Part shown: one piece after another, positions 1-4,398 of the stretch | How the letters are laid out: each line of letters starts with the position of its first letter | Numbering within the stretch: position 1 is the first letter of the stretch | NCBI GenBank assembly: GCA_964446745.1 | Contig: CAYURR010000172.1 | Location: forward strand, 1-6,271 | Direction: 5' to 3' | DNA from: CAYURR01 sp964446745 | Lineage (GTDB): Bacteria; Bacillota; Clostridia; Lachnospirales; WQUN01 | DNA: 6,271 nucleotides | Program-made: the position numbers and the translations under genes | Notes under the pieces: generated by a model | What the model saw: the letters and a program-made list of their open reading frames with translations, nothing else | Database searches by the model: none | What the model was told of the DNA's origin: nothing

Positions 1-1450
1 TGTAAATATATATCGTACCTGCCGGATCACTACCGTTTATCCACGGCGGCAGGTCAGCCTCAGTGAAGCTTGTAAAGCCGATGGCTTGTACTTTCGCCAC
101 ACACGCCGTCGCGTCGGCAAGGTCCTCACCGTCTTTACTCGTGGGGTCGTTAGATGATACGGCTGCCGCACTGCCGACTGCGCCGATCTTTGTGCCTTTC
201 CAGGCGTAGTTGCTTGTAACACTGCTGTCTGTCACAGGCTCGCTTACAATGCGCCCAGATTTCGGGTCCGGTGCTGAAATATGTGTAACACTATCCGACA
301 GCACAACACAGTCCTTTATAGTACCGCTATCTCTCCCACCGGCTATGCCACCGACTAATGCACCGCTTATGCTTCCTGCGGTATAACAATTTTGTATTAT
401 TGATGAAGCTCCGGAAAGGTAACCCGCTATGCCGCCAACATAGGCATTCGTAGAATTTTTGCCGGTGACCGTTCCCGTAACGGAGCAGTTTAATATACTG
501 CCTTTATTGTCACCTACAATACCACCGACAAAAGAGCTGCCTATAACAGAGCAACTTGCCACGCTTAGGTTCTTTACGACCCCGCCTGTGTTCACCGTGG
601 CGAATAAACCTTGCCTGTCATCATTGGGCTTGTTTATTGTCAGGTTACTTATCGTGTGTCGACCTCCGTCAAAGGTGCCTTCGAAGCGAAACGCCTCTCC
701 CCCGATAGCGTTCCAATCATCATATCCCGCAAGGTTTATGTCTGCTGTGAGCGCAATCGTCTTGCCGCCAAACAGGTCTCGGGTTCTTCCATCGGCTCCG
801 TTTACGATATTGGCAAAGCCCTGAAACTCCTGCAGCGTGGATATCTCATATTGTGCAGACTCACATGTATCATACCAGCTGTACATATCCGCTACTAAGG
901 TGACATGCAGGTTTGTGATGTTTGCATCGATATAGCCTACGAACAACCCCCTGTATTTTTCGTTGGCATCGGGGTTGTCAAGCTTGATATCGAGTATCCC
1001 GTGATTGGCGCCATCTATATAACCCGTGAAAGGATTATTCGATTCGCCTATGGTTGCAACGGTCTCTCCAGCGAGGTTGATGTCGCTCGCGAGCTTGTAA
1101 TACGCACGGGCGTAGCTGTAGCCGCCGCCATATGTCCTGTTTTCATTTATAAGTGTTGCAAGCTCATGTATCTGAGCTTTGTTCATGAGTGTAAACGGCT
1201 GAGCCGCACTCTGCCCAAAAGCGGAGGGGCTTGCCGCCATCATCGTCATAAGTCCAGCACCTGATGTTACGCCGCTGCCATCGTTGTTCATACCTAGCTC
1301 GGCTTGTTCCTCAAGCGAGAGCATACCGTATACGTCAGCTTCATCGGACGTTTCAGCTTCTGTTACGACATCCTCAGCTATCGCGCTTAGGTTGATCGTC
1401 GTAAACAGTAACGCAAATGCCATTAAAATGGATATTATTCGTCTCATCAT
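1..1450 (-). CDS. Secreted GLUG-motif repeat surface protein, 3' end outside window
   Basis: One uninterrupted minus-strand frame of 483 codons runs from the ATG at 1450-1448 to the window edge; no stop is reached, so the gene is partial. Residues 1-25 form a signal peptide: MMRR, a hydrophobic core, then a signal-peptidase site after A-I-A (about residue 25). Two related modules follow, at about 90-185 and 203-298. Each has a helical 'ELATLINE'-like stretch, then DINLAG, an AIG or TIG, F.G.(F/I)DG and GLF. Residues 307-390 carry three copies of (F/Y/L)VGGI(V/A)G, the GLUG motif, spaced 28-30 residues. GLUG repeats are known in large bacterial exported proteins, often adhesin-like or cell-wall associated, and probably fold as a beta-solenoid; the ligand here is unknown. 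A second ATG (1447-1445) lies one codon downstream and has better Shine-Dalgarno spacing, so the start may be off by one codon. The gene is divergent from the two-component operon and may be its target (inference). Confidence 0.88.
   Translation of the reverse strand, partial: MMRRIISILMAFALLFTTINLSAIAEDVVTEAETSDEADVYGMLSLEEQAELGMNNDGSGVTSGAGLMTMMAASPSAFGQSAAQPFTLMNKAQIHELATLINENRTYGGGYSYARAYYKLASDINLAGETVATIGESNNPFTGYIDGANHGILDIKLDNPDANEKYRGLFVGYIDANITNLHVTLVADMYSWYDTCESAQYEISTLQEFQGFANIVNGADGRTRDLFGGKTIALTADINLAGYDDWNAIGGEAFRFEGTFDGGRHTISNLTINKPNDDRQGLFATVNTGGVVKNLSVASCSVIGSSFVGGIVGDNKGSILNCSVTGTVTGKNSTNAYVGGIAGYLSGASSIIQNCYTAGSISGALVGGIAGGRDSGTIKDCVVLSDSVTHISAPDPKSGRIVSEPVTDSSVTSNYAWKGTKIGAVGSAAAVSSNDPTSKDGEDLADATACVAKVQAIGFTSFTEADLPPWINGSDPAGTIYIY
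281..532 (-). repeat. Three GLUG-type protein repeats
   Basis: Within the minus-strand surface-protein gene, residues 307-390 hold three degenerate repeats starting FVGGIVG, YVGGIAG and LVGGIAG. Each is followed by a Gly/Ser turn, an isoleucine pair and an N-C or D-C (NCSVTG, NCYTAG, DCVVLS). Spacing is 30 and 28 residues. The DNA has diverged, so this is an old protein-level repeat and not a recent duplication. The pattern matches the GLUG motif of exported Firmicutes proteins. Confidence 0.8.
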
Positions 1451-1453
1451 AAT

Positions 1454-1460
1454 CCCCCTT
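1454..1460 (-). promoter_or_regulatory. Ribosome binding site of the GLUG-protein gene
   Basis: Read on the minus strand, AAGGGGG lies 3 nt before the first ATG (1450) and 6 nt before the second (1447). The spacing slightly favours the second ATG as the true start. The difference is one residue. Confidence 0.6.
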
Positions 1461-1467
1461 TAAATGC

Positions 1468-1496
1468 ATATTAGCAAACGCATAAAAAACTCACAA
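1468..1496 (-). promoter_or_regulatory. Candidate promoter for the GLUG-protein gene
   Basis: On the minus strand, TTGTGA (1496-1491; 4 of 6 match to TTGACA) and TAATAT (1473-1468; 4 of 6 match to TATAAT) are separated by 17 bp. Transcription would begin only a few bases before the Shine-Dalgarno. Both boxes are weak, as expected for a promoter needing an activator. This is a pattern match only. Confidence 0.4.
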
Positions 1497-1520
1497 GATG
1501 GATACAAGGGTTTTGCAGCG

Positions 1521-1550
1521 AACGGTAGTCATCGTAGGTCAAACGGTAAA
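1521..1550 (+). promoter_or_regulatory. Candidate LytTR response-regulator binding site (two direct repeats, 21-bp period)
   Basis: AACGGTAGT (1521-1529) and AACGGTAAA (1542-1550) share an identical 7-bp core. They start exactly 21 bp apart, two helical turns, leaving 12 bp between the 9-bp units. LytTR-family regulators are known to bind pairs of imperfect 9-bp direct repeats separated by about 12-13 bp, with a consensus near [TA][AC][CA]GTTN[AG][TG]. The first copy fits 8 of 9 positions and the second 7 of 9. The downstream copy ends 4 bp before the -35 of the LytTR regulator gene. The pair also lies 24 bp upstream of the divergent promoter's -35. A weaker half-match, ATCGTAGGT, sits between the two at 1531-1539. 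The likely ligand is the regulator encoded at 1615-2334 (inference). Confidence 0.65.
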
Positions 1551-1554
1551 AATC

Positions 1555-1582
1555 TTGGAAGTTTTCTCAGATATGATATAAT
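1555..1582 (+). promoter_or_regulatory. Candidate promoter of the response regulator / surface protein / kinase operon
   Basis: A perfect TATAAT (1577-1582) preceded by TGA gives an extended -10 (TGnTATAAT). TTGGAA (1555-1560; 4 of 6 to TTGACA) lies 16 bp upstream. Transcription would begin near 1589, so upstream in-frame starts such as the GTG at 1585 are unlikely to be used. The -35 immediately follows the candidate LytTR repeats, the usual position for an activator of this family. Confidence 0.7.
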
Positions 1583-1600
1583 TTGTGCTGAGGATAACAA

Positions 1601-1608
1601 GGTGGGGG
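1601..1608 (+). promoter_or_regulatory. Ribosome binding site setting the GTG start at 1615
   Basis: GGTGGGGG lies 6 nt before the GTG at 1615-1617. This is the only good Shine-Dalgarno placement near the 5' end. It gives the protein the standard receiver-domain beginning MNIAIAED, so longer in-frame starts are rejected. Confidence 0.7.
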
Positions 1609-1614
1609 TATACG

Positions 1615-2334
1615 GTGAATATTGCGATTGCTGAGGATGTACGAGAGGATAGGGAGCATCTGATTGGGCTGTTAAAGTCCTTCTTAAGCAAATTTGATTT
1701 CAACGTAAATATTCGCGAATTTGAAAGCGGCGAGGCATTACTCTCTGCATGTGAACCCGAAGTCTTTGACCTCTGTTTTATGGATATATATTTAAACGGT
1801 ATCGACGGAATGGAAACCGCACGGCGCTTACGTACTATTGACGTGGGCTGCATGGTGATCTTTCTGACTTCGAGCGACAAATATATCGGCGAGGGCTACA
1901 AGATCAGTGCACTGCGCTATCTGTTAAAGCCCGTCACAGTCGAAATGCTCAAAGAGGTTTTGCCGCTTTGCGTCGAGAGGATAGAGCTGTCGCGTCGCAG
2001 ACTATCTGTAACGGCGGGTAAAAAGGAATATGACGTGCCGTTTAATAAAATTTTGTATGTGATAACGGCAGGCACGGCAATTGAATTACATTTTGCCGAT
2101 ACTTATATCACATTAGCCGCTCGCAGCTCGTTTAATAAGACAGTGGAGCCGTTACTTTCGGATTATCGTTTCATTACCGGAGGGCGCGGATTGGTTATTA
2201 ACATGGCTCATACACGTGCGCTTGCAGCTAATTGCATGATTATGGATAATGGTGATCGCATACCCATCAGTCGCCGGTTGATGCCGGAGGTAAGTGAGGC
2301 GTTTATGCATTTTCAATTTGAATATGTATTGTAA
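1615..2334 (+). CDS. LytTR-family response regulator (receiver + LytTR DNA-binding domain)
   Basis: A 239-residue cytoplasmic transcription regulator, the usual length for the AgrA/LytR class. The receiver domain (about 1-118) begins with MNIAIAED, with acidic-pocket residues E7 and D8. The phosphoacceptor is Asp57 in FMDIYL, the switch Thr is T85 in FLTSSD, and the conserved Lys is K105 in LLKP, so all key residues are present. The LytTR domain spans about 130-237 and ends with the typical pattern RGLVINM (191-197), then NG(D)RIPISRR (212-221). Members of this family bind pairs of direct repeats in DNA when phosphorylated. The start is the GTG at 1615, chosen from its Shine-Dalgarno and because the promoter -10 lies at 1577-1582. 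The stop is directly followed by the next gene's leader, with 15 nt before its start. The probable phosphodonor is the GHKL kinase encoded two genes downstream. Confidence 0.93.
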   Translation: MNIAIAEDVREDREHLIGLLKSFLSKFDFNVNIREFESGEALLSACEPEVFDLCFMDIYLNGIDGMETARRLRTIDVGCMVIFLTSSDKYIGEGYKISALRYLLKPVTVEMLKEVLPLCVERIELSRRRLSVTAGKKEYDVPFNKILYVITAGTAIELHFADTYITLAARSSFNKTVEPLLSDYRFITGGRGLVINMAHTRALAANCMIMDNGDRIPISRRLMPEVSEAFMHFQFEYVL

Positions 2335-2336
2335 AT

Positions 2337-2342
2337 GGGGGG
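2337..2342 (+). promoter_or_regulatory. Ribosome binding site setting the start at 2350
   Basis: A GGGGGG run lies 7 nt before the ATG at 2350. An in-frame ATG at 2335 abuts the upstream stop codon, but this G run would then lie inside the coding region, and no Shine-Dalgarno precedes that ATG. Starting at 2350 also gives a clean signal peptide beginning MRKM. Confidence 0.65.
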
Positions 2343-2349
2343 CTATCAG

Positions 2350-4398
2350 ATGAGAAAAATGATATGTTTGATGCTTACTGTCTTGTTTGTTATGTTACCT
2401 CTGAACACACCGTTCGCATATGCAGCAGAAGACGGGGCACGTTTAATCACCGCGGTGGGTTTTCGCAGCTTTACAAGCAGATGTTATTTAAGCGAGGTCA
2501 ACGAAATCGTTGAGTTGCTGCTGGAGAGCTATCCAACTATTGTGTGCGCAGTTGACGATGAGGAATATATCGAGTTCCCCGTGGAATGGGATATCTCATG
2601 TGTTTTAAGCGGCGAATTGGGTTATCAGCCTGTGACGGGGCAAATCATCTTGCCCGATGGTTTTGCGTTTGCAGAGGGTGTTAATCCGACCGTTAGATTT
2701 ACAATAAACATAATAGAAGAAATACCACCCGAAATACCACCCGAGAGTGTTTTGTTAGAAGTGATACCGGGCAGCAGAGCCTATGAACAAGGCATAATGG
2801 TTGCAATAGGGGATACGGAGGGCTTTAATGAGGCACTTCAAGTTCGATTTGATTATATGGCAAACCTGTATGCGTGCGACACCGACTACAAATACGGAGC
2901 TTACCTTTGTGTTGATGACGTTGATATTTCGGCTGTAAATATCAATAATCCCGGTGTATATAATATAAATATCACAGTCAAGCTCGAAGAAGAGAATACG
3001 GATATACAATATATCCTTGCGGATAATATAAAAACAATAACCATTCCGGTATGCGTATCCGATCCGGATGAGCTTGATATGTTTCTGTATCAGATCAGCG
3101 ATACATACTTTTACTTTCGTTTTTGGGATATAGATATGGCTATGTCTGTCAACGATACTACAATGATGCATATTAAAAGTGATGTGCCATTATCTTACGA
3201 TGAGATCGAGGCTGCTAAATGGGATATTATGCCAACGGTGAACTACCCGCCCTTGAATATTCGTAAGTCTGAGCTTGAACAGGGCTATTACTATTACTTT
3301 TGTGCAAGGTATGGCGATCGTTATTCTAATATTGTAGAGGTTTATAACGATAACAACGGTGACAAAGTCATCTACTTATTACTGCGAGGCGGTGACAGGG
3401 ACGGCGGCGACAACGACGGCGACAAGCCCGAAGTCCCCTCACAGCAGCCCCCACCCCTACCACAACCTTTACCCCCGCCCCTACGTCCCGCGTGGCCGTT
3501 ATATATACCTGCGACAGAGCTGACAGAGACGCCGTATCAGACCCCGGAGCTTTTGCAACAGCCTGAACCTATTACAGCGCCTGCCCCAAGCCCAGAGCCC
3601 TCTCCTACCCCAGAGCCGCCTCCTACTCAAAGCCCCGAGTCCTCTCTCACACCAGAGACTCCCCAAAGTCCGGAGCCTGCATCTGGGATCGAGCTGATGA
3701 CGCTGGTGATGCTTGAACCCGCGCCAGCCCCAGAGCTCATATCGTCACCCGAGCCCGGGCCTATTTCCACTCCTACCCCCAAGCCTGATAAGGACGCCAA
3801 GTCTGCCGCAGATGACAAGTCTGCCGCAGATGACAAATCTGCTTATAGACCCGGCTTTATGGAATCCTTTGGCGAGACGCGGGATATTATCTCGGGTACA
3901 CGCTTAATAATGATGGTCGAGGAGAGCGGCGGTACTGCGCGTTTTTCAAAGCAGGGTATAATGGTTATCTTAACGGCTGATGCAGTTGCAGATATAAAGG
4001 CGACCGACATCATTGCAGTGACTATCGAAAATCTCAAGAACGGGAAATTTAATTTTAACCTGACTGTAAACGATATAACGCTGACAGAATTACCCGGCAC
4101 ATCACTGCTTATCCCATACAAGCCGTTGGCCGGCGGTGCTCTGTTGACGCTGTGTACAGATGACGGACAGGTCGTATCACAGGGCAGCTATGACGAAATG
4201 ACCGGCGTGGCTTTGTTTACGGTGGATACGACAGGCTGTTTTGAAATTCGGGAGGAACCGGCTGCGGAGCCGGTCGCTCAAATGTCTCCTGTAATCGATG
4301 ACGCTCCCGCATACAAGCCGAAATATTGGCTCGCCCCGCTACCTGTATTGGGGATTGCTGCTGTTGGTGTATGGTTTGGCCGGAGGCGTAAGCGATGA
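2350..4398 (+). CDS. Exported, tail-anchored surface protein with proline-rich linker, located between regulator and kinase genes
   Basis: I do not recognise a named family for this 682-residue protein. Residues 1-25 form a signal peptide (MRK, hydrophobic core, A-Y-A cleavage site). Residues about 31-122 look like a bacterial Ig-like beta domain (VEWD; GYQPVTGQI). A short EIPP-EIPP linker (124-131) follows. Residues 133-236 may be a second Ig-like domain (NPGVYNINITV) and 241-345 a third beta-rich region. Residues 347-360 are Asp/Gly-rich. Residues 361-480 are a Pro/Glu/Ser/Thr linker of the wall-spanning kind. A KSAADD repeat follows at 484-497. Residues about 515-634 resemble domains of Firmicutes S-layer-type proteins (LPGTSLLIPYKPL; YDEMTGVALFTVDTTG). 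Residues 660-677 form a membrane helix followed by RRRKR, so the protein is probably held in the membrane by its C-terminus; no sortase motif is seen. Its stop overlaps the kinase start. A role in signal sensing is inference from position. Confidence 0.87.
   Translation: MRKMICLMLTVLFVMLPLNTPFAYAAEDGARLITAVGFRSFTSRCYLSEVNEIVELLLESYPTIVCAVDDEEYIEFPVEWDISCVLSGELGYQPVTGQIILPDGFAFAEGVNPTVRFTINIIEEIPPEIPPESVLLEVIPGSRAYEQGIMVAIGDTEGFNEALQVRFDYMANLYACDTDYKYGAYLCVDDVDISAVNINNPGVYNINITVKLEEENTDIQYILADNIKTITIPVCVSDPDELDMFLYQISDTYFYFRFWDIDMAMSVNDTTMMHIKSDVPLSYDEIEAAKWDIMPTVNYPPLNIRKSELEQGYYYYFCARYGDRYSNIVEVYNDNNGDKVIYLLLRGGDRDGGDNDGDKPEVPSQQPPPLPQPLPPPLRPAWPLYIPATELTETPYQTPELLQQPEPITAPAPSPEPSPTPEPPPTQSPESSLTPETPQSPEPASGIELMTLVMLEPAPAPELISSPEPGPISTPTPKPDKDAKSAADDKSAADDKSAYRPGFMESFGETRDIISGTRLIMMVEESGGTARFSKQGIMVILTADAVADIKATDIIAVTIENLKNGKFNFNLTVNDITLTELPGTSLLIPYKPLAGGALLTLCTDDGQVVSQGSYDEMTGVALFTVDTTGCFEIREEPAAEPVAQMSPVIDDAPAYKPKYWLAPLPVLGIAAVGVWFGRRRKR
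2719..2742 (+). repeat. 12-bp perfect tandem duplication (EIPP x2)
   Basis: GAAATACCACCC occurs twice in direct succession, encoding EIPP-EIPP at residues 124-131 of the surface protein. It forms a short proline hinge between the first two predicted beta domains. Being in frame, gain or loss of a copy would change only hinge length. Confidence 0.85.
3427..3789 (+). repeat. Low-complexity proline-rich linker coding region
   Basis: Codons 360-479 of the surface protein encode runs of PPPLPQPLPPP and then degenerate P-E-P / S-P-E / T-P-E units (for example PEPSPTPEP). The coding strand is C-rich here, unlike the flanking AT-richer DNA. Such linkers are known to span or protrude through the Gram-positive cell wall as an extended chain. 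The repeats are imperfect at DNA level. Confidence 0.75.
3799..3842 (+). repeat. 18-bp perfect tandem repeat (KSAADD)
   Basis: AAGTCTGCCGCAGATGAC occurs twice without mismatch (3799-3816 and 3817-3834). A partial third copy with one change, AAATCTGC, follows (3835-3842). It encodes KSAADD-KSAADD-KSA at residues 484-498, between the proline linker and the C-terminal domain. Perfect identity suggests a recent duplication; copy-number change would keep frame. Confidence 0.9.
4382..4386 (+). promoter_or_regulatory. Ribosome binding site of the kinase, inside the upstream gene
   Basis: GGAGG lies 8 nt before the ATG at 4395. The same bases encode part of the basic tail RRRKR of the surface protein. 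Together with the ATGA stop/start overlap this indicates translational coupling between surface protein and kinase. Confidence 0.75.

Noticed and set aside
459..1264. Plus-strand open frames at 459-824, 611-898 and 905-1264
   Set aside because: They lie antisense to the minus-strand GLUG-protein gene, which has a signal peptide, repeats and a ribosome binding site. The plus-strand frames show no recognisable domains.
1451..1614. Riboswitch or small RNA in the intergenic region
   Set aside because: The 164 bp are already taken by two promoters and the repeat pair; the predicted leaders are under about 30 nt and show no stable stem or terminator.
1539..1880. Minus-strand open frame overlapping the intergenic region and regulator start
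   Set aside because: It is antisense to the receiver domain, covers the promoter region, and encodes no recognisable protein.
2755..3171. Minus-strand open frame of 138 codons
   Set aside because: A shadow of the surface-protein gene; its composition mirrors the AT-rich sense codons.
4257..4274. Perfect 7-bp inverted repeat with 4-nt loop (ACCGGCT / AGCCGGT)
   Set aside because: Lies inside the surface-protein coding region with no T tract, so it is not a terminator; probably a by-product of the Glu-Pro-Ala-rich codons.
4324..4398. LPVLG near the C-terminus of the surface protein as a sortase motif
   Set aside because: It lies within the hydrophobic helix instead of before it and lacks the Thr-Gly pair, so a plain membrane anchor is more likely.
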